Shown here piece after piece: positions 1 to 7,297 of a DNA stretch of 20,848 bases. A model generated the notes under the pieces. The model was not told where the DNA came from. It was given only the letters and a program-made list of their open reading frames with translations, and ran no database searches. A program made the position numbers and the translations under genes. Every line of letters begins with the position of its first letter. Within the stretch, counting starts at the first letter, position 1. The DNA comes from JASGDB01 sp049841315 (GTDB taxonomy: Bacteria; Bacteroidota; Bacteroidia; Flavobacteriales; Weeksellaceae): assembly GCA_049841315.1 (NCBI GenBank), contig JASGDB010000055.1:1-20848 (forward strand). The letters are read 5' to 3'.

Positions 1-67
1 CCCTTTAGGGACGGGAAAAAGAAAAATCCCTGAAAATTTTATTTCTTAATAATTTTTAAACAGGCTC

Positions 68-378
68 TTAGTATTAGCGATAAAAAATTCCCCTCTCCTT
101 AGGAAATCTGCTTTGCAGATTCGCCGATTCCATTGAAAGACACAGAAAAGGATATGAGGCAAAGGGGTTAGGATTTTTATATGCAGAATAATCAGCCGTT
201 AGTATTAGCAATAAAAAGTTCCCCTCTCCTTAGGAAATCTGCTTTGCAGATTCGCCGATTCCATTGAAAAACATAGAAAAGGATATGAGGCAAAGGGGTT
301 AGGGGTTAGGATTTTTATATGCAGAATAATCAGCCGTTAGTATTAGAGATATAAGTTCCCCTCTCCTTAGGAGAGGGG
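68..378. repeat. Three tandem copies of a 131-138 bp repeat, third copy shortened
   Basis: Copies start at 68, 199 and 337, each with TTAGTATTAG. Copy 1 is 131 bp and copy 2 is 138 bp. They differ at four bases plus a 7-bp duplication (GGTTAGG) in copy 2. Each full copy holds CCCCTCTCCTTAGG, then about 60 bp with a small hairpin (AATCTGC-TTT-GCAGATT at 105-121 and 236-252), then AAGGGGTTAGGATT. Copy 3 lacks that 60-bp module, so its CCCCTCTCC and GGAGAGGGG arms meet directly. The repeat lies just past the nuoN stop. Flavobacterial genomes often carry such palindromic intergenic repeats; the family identity is inferred. Confidence 0.9.
358..378 (-). terminator. Perfect 9-bp hairpin just past the nuoN stop, possible operon end
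   Basis: CCCCTCTCC, loop TTA, GGAGAGGGG form a perfect stem starting 6 bases past the nuoN stop codon at 385-387. Read on the minus strand it is followed by AACTTATATC rather than a U run, so it is not a textbook intrinsic terminator. It may end or protect the 3' end of the nuo transcript. It is also copy 3 of the tandem repeat, so the role is inference. Confidence 0.4.
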
Positions 379-384
379 TGAGGA

Positions 385-1764
385 TTACAAATTAAAAAAC
401 TCCGCAAACAAATCAGGATAAACGCCCACTGCAACAATCACTGCAATAAGAATTATACCCACGATTTTATAAGTAATCGTCGATTTCTCCGAAGTGTTGA
501 ATGTACTTTCTTTAAAGAAAAACATAGCGATAATCAATCTCAGATAATACGCAATAGAGATAGCGGAACCCAAAACCGCAATCAATACGATGAAAGGCGC
601 AGTCTGTACAGCCTGGCTGAACAATCCGAACTTCCCGATAAAACCGGCAGTCAGCGGAACTCCCGCCATAGAAAGCAGCGATACCGAAGCGGTTACGGCA
701 AGAATCGGCTCTGTTTTGGCTAATCCTTTGAATGCGTTATAGGAAACTTCTCTTTTCACTTTTTCTACCCAAATCAGGCACATGAAAACACCTACCGTAG
801 CCAATGAATAGGCAAACAGGTAAAAAGCTAGATTATAAGTAGACATATTGGTGATTCCGAAGAAAATCATCGCGATATATCCTGCGTGGGAAACGGAAGA
901 ATAGGCAAGCATTCTTTTCGCATTGGTTTGCGCAAGTCCCATTGCATTGGCAAGGAACAGGGTAATGATAATCAATACTCCTATGATGTTAATCCAACTC
1001 GGCAGAATTCCCGCAAAGCAAATCGTCATTAAGCGGAAGAATGCACAGAATCCGGCGATTTTCACCACACTTGCCATAAAAGCAGTAATAAGCGAAGGTG
1101 CTCCCTGATACACATCCGGGCTCCACATGTGAAAAGGCGCAAGAGATACTTTAAATGCCAGTGCAACAAGCATCAGCACTGCTCCCATTATCAGCATCGT
1201 GTCTTTCGTGTTTTTCAAACTGAAATCGTGAATGGCATAAACATCAAAACTGCCCGAACTTCCGTACACCAAAGCAACTCCGAAAAGCAGAAAACCCGTA
1301 GCAAAAGCACCCATCAGGAAATATTTCATGGAAGCCTCGATAGAGCGGAGGTCTGTTTTTCTTGCTCCAGCCATTACATACAACGGAATGGAAAGGATTT
1401 CAATTCCGAGGAAAAGCATTACCATATTCTGATATCCGAAAAGTACGATTCCTCCGCAAAGCGAAAAAAGCATCATTGCATACAGTTCAGACTGGTGGCT
1501 TCTGTGATTGCTGAACGCAAATCCGCCCAGAAAGAAAATCAGCAGTGTAGCTGCAATGGAAATTTTGGTAAACAAAGCCGCATTCTCATTAAAGATATAC
1601 ATGCTTCTGTACCGGTCGAAAAAGGCAAGTTCCGGAGAAAAACTCGCGCACAAAGCCACAAGAAGACCAATAATACCAATATAGCGGGCAAATTTTCCGT
1701 TGTTGAAAACTCCGGCATATAATGCAGCTGCTGCAGTCAGGAAAACAATAATTAAAACTGTCAT
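385..1764 (-). CDS. nuoN: NADH-quinone oxidoreductase subunit N (antiporter-like)
   Basis: NuoN is one of the three antiporter-like membrane subunits of complex I and carries part of the proton translocation that accompanies NADH:quinone electron transfer in the inner membrane. The 459-residue product is about the usual family length and is almost wholly hydrophobic, with roughly 14 predicted helices. The channel residues are visible: Glu122 (FLGIEILSIPLY), Lys205 in FKVSLAPFHMW (204-214) and Lys235 in SVVKIAGF, within the Proton_antipo_M domain. It is the last gene of the operon, 90 bp past nuoM, and a hairpin follows its stop. The ATG at 1762-1764 is the natural start. Nothing is broken. 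Confidence 0.97.
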   Translation of the reverse strand: MTVLIIVFLTAAAALYAGVFNNGKFARYIGIIGLLVALCASFSPELAFFDRYRSMYIFNENAALFTKISIAATLLIFFLGGFAFSNHRSHQSELYAMMLFSLCGGIVLFGYQNMVMLFLGIEILSIPLYVMAGARKTDLRSIEASMKYFLMGAFATGFLLFGVALVYGSSGSFDVYAIHDFSLKNTKDTMLIMGAVLMLVALAFKVSLAPFHMWSPDVYQGAPSLITAFMASVVKIAGFCAFFRLMTICFAGILPSWINIIGVLIIITLFLANAMGLAQTNAKRMLAYSSVSHAGYIAMIFFGITNMSTYNLAFYLFAYSLATVGVFMCLIWVEKVKREVSYNAFKGLAKTEPILAVTASVSLLSMAGVPLTAGFIGKFGLFSQAVQTAPFIVLIAVLGSAISIAYYLRLIIAMFFFKESTFNTSEKSTITYKIVGIILIAVIVAVGVYPDLFAEFFNL

Positions 1765-1775
1765 AATCTATCTTT

Positions 1776-1803
1776 GAGATTCGAGATTCAAGATTCGGGA
1801 TTT
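1776..1803. repeat. 7-bp short-period direct repeat in the nuoM-nuoN gap
   Basis: GAGATTC (1776-1782), GAGATTC (1783-1789), AAGATTC (1790-1796) and GGGATTT (1797-1803) stand head to tail. The rest of the gap up to 1854 is T/A-rich with repeated TTCTTAAT-like words. It lies directly before the nuoN start on the minus strand. No promoter or strong ribosome binding site is evident. Confidence 0.7.
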
Positions 1804-1854
1804 TGTGTTCTCCCAATTTCTTATCTCTTAATTCTTAATTTCTTAATTTTTTAA

Positions 1855-3348
1855 TCAATTCAACATAGAGCTGTAGATAAACTTCATTGAACTGCTCACC
1901 ATTTCCAGAAGACTTTGAGGGAAAATTCCCAGAAGAATTACAAAAACGGTTAAACTCGCTAGCACGGTAAATTCCACATCGGAAATGTCTTTCGCAGCAG
2001 ACAAAACGGCTTCATCACCTTCACCGAACATCGTTTTGGCATAAAATCTCAGCAGATAAACGGCAGCAAGGATAATCGTAAGTCCGGCAATGATTCCCAT
2101 GAGTGCGCTGTAATCGTAAACCGATTTAATTAGGATAAATTCCCCGATAAACCCGTTGGTTAAAGGAACTCCCAAAGAACCGAAAAGGATAATCATAAAA
2201 AGCACCGCAAATTTAGGCGCAACTCTCGCAAAACCTCCCATTTTTCGGATGTCTCTGGTTTTGAATCTTTTATAAAGAATATCGGCACAGTAAAACAATC
2301 CGACTACATTAATTCCGTGTGCAAAAGTCTGAACCATTGCGCCTTCTCCTCCTTCAAAAGTAAATGTTCCTTTCACGGTGAGCAGTGCGGAAGCAAAAAT
2401 CCCCGCTGCAATCAGCCCTACGTGGGAAAGTGAAGAATAAGCGATGATTCTTTTACTGTCGTTTTGTACAATCGCAATCAGCGCTCCGTAAATCACTCCG
2501 AAAACGCAGAGCATCAGCACAATTCCTCCGGAAGTTCCGGCAATCGCTTCCGGCGTAACAGGAAGAAGGTATCTCAACAATCCGTAAACCGCCATTTTCA
2601 GCATAATTCCGGAAAGAAGCATCGAGCCTTGTGTCGGCGAATAGGTATAAGTATCCGGCTGCCAGGTGTGGAAAGGGAAAATTGGCAGTTTCACTCCGAA
2701 AGCGAAGAAAATAAACCAGAAAACCACCACCTGCTCATTAAGGCTCAGATTTGCATTGTACATATCCGTAAGGGCAAAAGAAGCCGAATGTGTGTACACA
2801 TAGACAAATCCTGCCAACATAAAAAGCGAACCTACGAAAGTATAAACGAAAAATTTTGTGGTAAAGGAAAATTTCTTGTCATCCTGCCCCCAAAGTCCGG
2901 CAATGAACCAAATCGGAATCAGCGTAATTTCCCAGAACGCATAAAACAAAAGTCCGTCCAGCGCAGTAAATACTCCCACAAGACCGAACTGCATCAGCAG
3001 AATCAGCGCATAGAATGTGTTGCGGTAAGGCTTTTCTGCATTAAAGGAAGAAAGAATAATCAGCGGAACCAGAATATTAGTGAGCAGCAGCAGAAGCATA
3101 CTCATCCCGTCAATCCCGAAATGTATGGTGCTTTTGATGTAATTAGACCAAGGTGCAGTAATCTCGTATTGCAACGCAGCATCCACCGTCGGAATATTGT
3201 TGAAATAAGCGAGTGTATAAAAGGTTAAAAACATTTCCGCCAAAGCGAACACCAAAGCCGGATATCTGCTTTTATAATTTCTAAAAGCGAATACCGAAAC
3301 CGAACCTGCGAGAGGTAATAGCAACAATGCTAATAACAAATACGACAT
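1855..3348 (-). CDS. nuoM: NADH-quinone oxidoreductase subunit M (antiporter-like)
   Basis: NuoM is the middle antiporter-like proton channel of the complex I membrane arm. The 497-residue protein has about 14 hydrophobic helices and the Proton_antipo_M fold. Conserved charged residues can be read: Glu140 in FYAFWEITLIP, Lys220 in FGVKLPIFPFHTW and Lys251 in GIMLKMAVYG. Its ATG (3346-3348) overlaps the stop of nuoL by one base (TAATG), so translation is probably coupled and the two subunits made in equal amounts. The stop is TGA at 1855-1857. Length and motifs are typical and nothing is missing. Confidence 0.97.
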   Translation of the reverse strand: MSYLLLALLLLPLAGSVSVFAFRNYKSRYPALVFALAEMFLTFYTLAYFNNIPTVDAALQYEITAPWSNYIKSTIHFGIDGMSMLLLLLTNILVPLIILSSFNAEKPYRNTFYALILLMQFGLVGVFTALDGLLFYAFWEITLIPIWFIAGLWGQDDKKFSFTTKFFVYTFVGSLFMLAGFVYVYTHSASFALTDMYNANLSLNEQVVVFWFIFFAFGVKLPIFPFHTWQPDTYTYSPTQGSMLLSGIMLKMAVYGLLRYLLPVTPEAIAGTSGGIVLMLCVFGVIYGALIAIVQNDSKRIIAYSSLSHVGLIAAGIFASALLTVKGTFTFEGGEGAMVQTFAHGINVVGLFYCADILYKRFKTRDIRKMGGFARVAPKFAVLFMIILFGSLGVPLTNGFIGEFILIKSVYDYSALMGIIAGLTIILAAVYLLRFYAKTMFGEGDEAVLSAAKDISDVEFTVLASLTVFVILLGIFPQSLLEMVSSSMKFIYSSMLN

Positions 3349-5261
3349 TATTGTAATAAAAAGTTAACAATTAAAATGATTCCCACTGCCAAAGACATAA
3401 TCAGCACGTAATTTTCCACATTTCCGTTCTGGAAGCGTTTCATTGCACGTCCGGAATCTTCGGCGCCTTCACCTACGAAATCTACAGCCGGGTCCAGAAT
3501 ATCTTTATCAAACATTTTTCCCGCTCTTCCTAAACCTTCAACGGTTTTTACGAAAAGTACGTTGTAGATTTCATCAATATATAATTTCCTTGCGGAAAGT
3601 TTTTCCCAGCCTGTATATTGGTTTTCCGGAAGTGCCAGTTTCTTTTTGCCGACATAAATATTTCTGACAATAAACCAAACCGCAAAGAACATCAAAATTG
3701 TTGCTCCGAGCAGAATCATTTCCGTATTAAAACTTACGCCTGCAATATTGGCTTCCATTTGCCCGAAACTTTCATCGGTGAGAACGGGTTTCAGCCATTC
3801 CGTAAGTTTAGCATAATGTCCGTGTCCGATAAAATGCGGAAGATTGATAAAACCACCAGCTATTGATAAAACTGCCAGAACCATTAACGGTAAGGTCATA
3901 TTCAGCGGACTTTCGTGGAGATGATGTTTCTGCTCTTCCGTACCTCTGAATTCTCCGTGGAAAGTAAGGTAATACAACCGGAACATATACGTCGCCGTTA
4001 AAGCCGCAATCACAAACAAAATTCCCCAGTAAGCCGGGCTTTTCGCAAAAGCGGAAACCAGAATTTCGTCTTTTGAAATCATCCCTGAAAGAAGCGGAAA
4101 TCCTGAAATTGCCAATGTTCCGATTAAAAATGTGATATGTGTAATCGGTATTTTTTTCTTTAAACCGCCCATAAAACGCATATCCTGTTCGCCGCTCATT
4201 GCGTGAATGACCGAACCTGAACCCAGGAACAATAAGGCTTTGAAAAATGCGTGTGTCATCAAATGGAACATCGCTGTTGTATAAGCACCAACTCCCAAAG
4301 CCACAAACATAAATCCTAACTGTGAAACCGTGGAATATGCCAAAACTTTTTTAATATCATTCTGACGAAGTGCATAAAATGCTGCCAAAGCTGCCGTCAA
4401 TAATCCGATGAGCAAAATTCCGCTCTGAACGGTCGGAGCCAGAGTATATAAGAAATTGGAGCGAACCACGAGATAAATTCCCGCAGTAACCATCGTTGCA
4501 GCGTGAATCAGTGCGGAAACCGGAGTCGGACCAGCCATTGCATCAGGAAGCCAGGTGTAAAGCGGAACTTGCGCCGATTTTCCGACTGCTCCGATGAATA
4601 AACTTGCGGTAATAAAAATAATTACGGGACTATCCACAGAAAATTTTGAAGCGTTGTTCGCTACGGAAAGATAATCCAAAGCATTGGTTTGCTGTGCAAT
4701 GATGAAAATTCCTATTAATAAACCTAAATCCCCGATTCTGTTCATTATAAATGCTTTTCTCGCCGCTTTTCCGTATTCCCAGTTTTTGAACCAGAAACCG
4801 ATTAATAAATAGGAACAAACTCCTACTCCTTCCCAACCGATGAAAAGAATCAGATAATTGCTTCCCATTACCAAAAGCAACATCGAAAAGATGAATAAAT
4901 TTAAGTACGTGAAAAATTTATAAAAACCTTTATCGTGGCTCATATATCCGATAGAATAAAGGTGAATCAAACTTCCGATTCCGGTGATAATCATTATCAT
5001 CATCAAAGATAATTGGTCTATCTGAAAACCGAAATTAATTTGTATTCCGCTGATTCTGAACCATTCAAACGCCTTTACAATAACAGGCTGACTTTCGGAA
5101 TCAAACTGACTGAACAAATAAACGCCGATACAAAACGAGGCGAAAACCACCAGAGTCGCCAAACTTCCCACGAAGATTTTCGGAAGATTTTTCCCGAAAA
5201 GTCCGTTTATCAGAAATCCTGCAAGTGGTAAAAGTATAATTGCGTAAACTAAATTCTCCAT
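3348..5261 (-). CDS. nuoL: NADH-quinone oxidoreductase subunit L (antiporter-like)
   Basis: NuoL is the distal proton-pumping subunit of complex I, recognised by the long lateral helix that runs along the membrane arm. The 637-residue product matches family length. It carries Glu144 in FIGWEGVGVCSYL, Lys228 in GAVGKSAQVP, the LPDAMAGPTPVSALIH block at 238-253 ending in His253, and a hydrophilic C-terminal loop before a last membrane helix, as expected. It begins 4 bases after the nuoK stop, with GAGG just before the ATG as a plausible ribosome binding site, and overlaps nuoM by one base. Confidence 0.97.
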   Translation of the reverse strand: MENLVYAIILLPLAGFLINGLFGKNLPKIFVGSLATLVVFASFCIGVYLFSQFDSESQPVIVKAFEWFRISGIQINFGFQIDQLSLMMIMIITGIGSLIHLYSIGYMSHDKGFYKFFTYLNLFIFSMLLLVMGSNYLILFIGWEGVGVCSYLLIGFWFKNWEYGKAARKAFIMNRIGDLGLLIGIFIIAQQTNALDYLSVANNASKFSVDSPVIIFITASLFIGAVGKSAQVPLYTWLPDAMAGPTPVSALIHAATMVTAGIYLVVRSNFLYTLAPTVQSGILLIGLLTAALAAFYALRQNDIKKVLAYSTVSQLGFMFVALGVGAYTTAMFHLMTHAFFKALLFLGSGSVIHAMSGEQDMRFMGGLKKKIPITHITFLIGTLAISGFPLLSGMISKDEILVSAFAKSPAYWGILFVIAALTATYMFRLYYLTFHGEFRGTEEQKHHLHESPLNMTLPLMVLAVLSIAGGFINLPHFIGHGHYAKLTEWLKPVLTDESFGQMEANIAGVSFNTEMILLGATILMFFAVWFIVRNIYVGKKKLALPENQYTGWEKLSARKLYIDEIYNVLFVKTVEGLGRAGKMFDKDILDPAVDFVGEGAEDSGRAMKRFQNGNVENYVLIMSLAVGIILIVNFLLQ

Positions 5262-5265
5262 CCTC

Positions 5266-5592
5266 TTATCCTCTTAATTTATTAAAAATACTTACATCCA
5301 CCGATTTTGTGTTTCGGTACATCATCGAAATAATGGCAAGTCCGACTGCAACTTCCGCTGCCGCAACCACCATAATGAAGAACACCAGAATCTGTCCGTC
5401 CCCGTTTCCTTTGTATGCGGAAAATGCCGCCAGAAGCAGGTTTACAGAGTTCAGCATCAGTTCCACACAGCCCAGAATAATAATGGCATTTTTGCGGAGC
5501 AATACACCGAGAACTCCCAGACAGAACAAAACCGAACTCAGAATAATGAAATATTCCAATGGAATGGTTTGTATAAAAGTATTTGTTTCCAT
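5266..5592 (-). CDS. nuoK: NADH-quinone oxidoreductase subunit K
   Basis: NuoK is a three-helix membrane subunit of complex I, homologous to MrpC, that supplies glutamates to the proton path. Starting at the ATG at 5590-5592 the protein has 108 residues beginning METNTF. A TTG six bases further upstream is in frame but is an unlikely start. Glu44 (CVELMLNSVNLL) and Glu80 (AAAEVAVGLAI) are 36 residues apart, matching the spacing of the two essential membrane glutamates known in the E. coli protein. A foreign aspartic protease gene separates it from nuoJ, although the two subunit genes normally adjoin. Confidence 0.95.
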   Translation of the reverse strand: METNTFIQTIPLEYFIILSSVLFCLGVLGVLLRKNAIIILGCVELMLNSVNLLLAAFSAYKGNGDGQILVFFIMVVAAAEVAVGLAIISMMYRNTKSVDVSIFNKLRG

Positions 5593-5607
5593 AATCAATT
5601 TTCGCTT

Positions 5608-5988
5608 TTACATTGCAAGTCCGCTTGCGATATTGGGAGATGCCGGATTTACGGATAATTTCAAAAGTTTTGGATGAATAATCAAATCCATATCTTCCAT
5701 CGGAATTGCGCCAAGCAAACACTGGTCTCCCAAAACCAATGCGCCTACAAAACACGTTCTGTTTTCAAACTGTAATTTTACCGGACCAACATAAGATACC
5801 AATTTAGAACTTCCATCTGCCAAAATCACCTCCCTTTTTTCCAATTCATTTAATCCCAACTGAACAGAAATGTGTTCAGGAATACAAAAATATGTTGCTC
5901 CGGAATCCACCAAACACTTTACATCAAAAGGTTTGATATTTTTATCTACCGGATTTGAAACATTAATATCAGAATATATGACTCCCAT
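5608..5988 (-). CDS. Retropepsin-like (clan AA) aspartic protease inside the nuo operon
   Basis: The 126-residue protein has the features of a single-domain, retroviral-type aspartic protease, which would work as a homodimer. Visible are the catalytic motif D28-S29-G30-A31 after a hydrophobic strand (CLVDSGAT), a flap-like stretch around ADGS (57-60), and the second hydrophobic-hydrophobic-Gly motif L91-L92-G93 followed by IPMEDMDLII. There is no signal peptide or membrane helix, so it is probably cytoplasmic. It starts 9 bases after the nuoJ stop and ends 15 bases before the nuoK ATG, so it must be made from the nuo mRNA unless a hidden promoter exists. The family resembles the AF_0612-type clan AA proteases; substrate and role are unknown. 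Wedged between nuoJ and nuoK, it is accessory rather than a complex I part. Confidence 0.8.
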   Translation of the reverse strand: MGVIYSDINVSNPVDKNIKPFDVKCLVDSGATYFCIPEHISVQLGLNELEKREVILADGSSKLVSYVGPVKLQFENRTCFVGALVLGDQCLLGAIPMEDMDLIIHPKLLKLSVNPASPNIASGLAM

Positions 5989-5997
5989 ATCTTTTTT

Positions 5998-6495
5998 TTA
6001 TAAATCTTTTTTACCAATCAGTACCGCTCCCACAATTCCCGAAAGAATCAGCACGGAAGCAATTTCAAAAGGTAAAACATATTCGTTAAATAATAATTTT
6101 CCAAGATTTTTGGTAAGGCCAACACTGTGGTCAATATCCGTTCCCGCAACTGAATTTCCGGAAAGTCCTTTGTACGCTCCGAGAATCCCGATAAACAAAA
6201 TTCCGCCAGCGAAAATTCCGACAAATTTATTGATGTTGCTTTTCTTGCTTTCATCGCCTTTGTTCAGGTTCAACATCATTAAAATGTAGAGGAACAATAC
6301 CATAATTGCTCCTGCATAAACGATAATCTGCACAATTCCCAAAAACTGTGCGTTCATCAGAATATACAAAGCCGCAATGCAGAAAAAAGTAACAATCAGC
6401 GAAAGAATGGAGTACACCGGATTTTTCGCCAGTACAAAATATCCTGCACTTGCCAAAGCAATTCCCGATACGAAGTAAAAAAGAATCTGTTCCAT
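5998..6495 (-). CDS. nuoJ: NADH-quinone oxidoreductase subunit J
   Basis: NuoJ is a five-helix membrane subunit near the quinone-binding end of complex I, and its third helix takes part in the conformational coupling of redox and pumping. The 165-residue product shows the conserved helix IVQIIVYAGAIMVLFLY (54-70), including YAGAIMVLF, and a further helix near the C-terminus ending in GKKDL. Its ATG (6493-6495) directly follows the nuoI stop (TAAATG), so translational coupling is likely. Immediately downstream is the aspartic protease gene instead of nuoK. Confidence 0.95.
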   Translation of the reverse strand: MEQILFYFVSGIALASAGYFVLAKNPVYSILSLIVTFFCIAALYILMNAQFLGIVQIIVYAGAIMVLFLYILMMLNLNKGDESKKSNINKFVGIFAGGILFIGILGAYKGLSGNSVAGTDIDHSVGLTKNLGKLLFNEYVLPFEIASVLILSGIVGAVLIGKKDL

Positions 6496-7050
6496 TTATT
6501 TCACTGTATTTTTTTGTTTTTCCGATTGTCTTTCTGTAATATCAATTCGGTTGTTGATATTTTCCACCAGTTTATCTTTTCCGTAAACGAAAGAACCTCT
6601 GTTGCTTTCCGGATTTACCAATCTGTCTGTCAGATAAATCGCCGATTTCGGGCAGGCTTCTTCACACATTCCACAGAAAATACATCGTAGCATATTGATT
6701 TCATATACTGCCGCATATTTTTCTTCACGATAAAGATGTTTTTCATCTTTTGTACGTTCCGCAGCAGTCATCGTAATGGCTTCCGCAGGACAGGCAACAG
6801 CACAAAGTCCACAAGCGGTACAACGCTCTCTTCCTTCTTCGTCACGTTTCAGGACGTGGTAACCCCTCCACACTTTTGCGCGGGGTTTTACCTGTTCCGG
6901 ATATTGGTAAGTCGCTTCGTTATTGAATGTATTTTTAATACCGTGCTTCAACGTAATCTTCATTCCTGCGGCAATTGCCGGAAGATAGAGTTTTTCGCTG
7001 AGCGTCATTTTTTTGTTTGAAACGACTTTTGATTTATTCGTTAATTTCAT
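6496..7050 (-). CDS. nuoI: NADH-quinone oxidoreductase subunit I (two 4Fe-4S clusters)
   Basis: NuoI is the ferredoxin-like subunit that carries electrons from the peripheral arm to cluster N2. Of its 184 residues, two CxxCxxCxxxCP motifs bind clusters N6a and N6b: C77, C80, C83, C87 and C123, C126, C129, C133. The N-terminal 40 residues form the usual amphipathic anchor region, and the C-terminal tail is hydrophilic. nuoJ follows with no gap. Upstream, a 247-bp gap rich in hairpins separates it from nuoH, the largest non-coding break inside the operon. Confidence 0.97.
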   Translation of the reverse strand: MKLTNKSKVVSNKKMTLSEKLYLPAIAAGMKITLKHGIKNTFNNEATYQYPEQVKPRAKVWRGYHVLKRDEEGRERCTACGLCAVACPAEAITMTAAERTKDEKHLYREEKYAAVYEINMLRCIFCGMCEEACPKSAIYLTDRLVNPESNRGSFVYGKDKLVENINNRIDITERQSEKQKNTVK

Positions 7051-7091
7051 TTTTCAGAAATTTAATTATTTTTATCTGTTTCCTTTTTTCT

Positions 7092-7113
7092 GAACACGCT
7101 CCTAAGCGTGTTC
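7092..7113. repeat. Perfect 9-bp hairpin in the nuoH-nuoI gap
   Basis: GAACACGCT (7092-7100), loop CCTA, AGCGTGTTC (7105-7113). It has no U run on the minus strand, so it is not a classic terminator for nuo. It resembles short palindromic repeats scattered in flavobacterial intergenic DNA; that family link is from memory. Confidence 0.65.
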
Positions 7114-7146
7114 CTACATTAAGGTGATGAATATTCAATTCTAAAA

Positions 7147-7205
7147 CACCCCGTCAAAATTTTCTTTTTGGAAAATTTTGCCACCCCTCTTGAAAAGAGG
7201 GGAAT
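7147..7205. repeat. Diverged third copy of the 64-bp double-hairpin repeat
   Basis: It has the same build as the identical copies at 17814 and 18599: CACCCCGTC, stem AAAATTTTC/GAAAATTTT (7156-7164 and 7171-7179), CCACCCC, then stem CCCCTCTT/AAGAGGGG (7184-7191 and 7195-7202). Both stems keep perfect pairing although bases in the second stem and both loops differ from the other copies. Compensatory change of this kind suggests that the folded form, not the sequence, is kept. Confidence 0.85.
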
Positions 7206-7253
7206 GGTTACGTTTCTTTTCACATTTCGGTTCCGCTTTTTTCTAATTATTCC

Positions 7254-7286
7254 AACCCTTTCAGAGTTTTAAACTCTGAAAGGGTT
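7254..7286. repeat. Near-perfect 33-bp palindrome after nuoH
   Basis: AACCCTTTCAGAGTTT (7254-7269), one base, AAACTCTGAAAGGGTT (7271-7286): 16-bp arms without mismatch. It sits 11 bp past the nuoH stop. On the minus strand GGAATAATT follows, without a U run; on the plus strand GGGTTTTTAG follows. It could pause or protect the nuo mRNA, or be a mobile-type intergenic repeat. With only one base between the arms it may form a cruciform. Confidence 0.8.
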
Positions 7287-7297
7287 TTTAGCGATTA

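Larger units (their letters stand above)
1..384. other. Intergenic region downstream of nuoN
   Basis: No gene is supported here. The stretch is filled almost entirely by three tandem copies of one repeat (68-378) and its palindromic core. The first 67 bases are AT-rich with a short G/C-rich start (CCCTTTAGGGACGGG) and show no convincing reading frame. As nuoN ends at 385 and reads leftward, this is the 3' trailer of the nuo operon. Confidence 0.7.
7051..7297. other. 247-bp nuoH-nuoI gap with three different hairpins
   Basis: No gene is supported. The gap holds three unrelated palindromic elements, listed separately at 7092-7113, 7147-7205 and 7254-7286. They are joined by T-rich DNA on the plus strand, which is A-rich on the coding strand. 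No promoter with a TAnnTTTG box was seen before nuoI, so the downstream half of the operon is probably read through these hairpins. Confidence 0.7.

Noticed and set aside
68..378. Tandem repeats as a possible CRISPR array
   Set aside because: Whole 131-138 bp units repeat with no unique spacers, there are only three copies, and no cas gene is nearby.
2464..3228. Open frame of 254 codons on the plus strand opposite nuoM
   Set aside because: Antisense shadow of a conserved subunit; the composition is full of Asn, Arg, Gln and Lys with no motif.
5593..5598. TTG start of nuoK two codons upstream
   Set aside because: The ATG at 5592 gives the usual METNTF-like beginning; TTG adds nothing conserved.
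5608..5988. Protease gene as a remnant of a retroelement
   Set aside because: No reverse transcriptase, integrase or terminal repeats are nearby, and the frame is a complete stand-alone gene.
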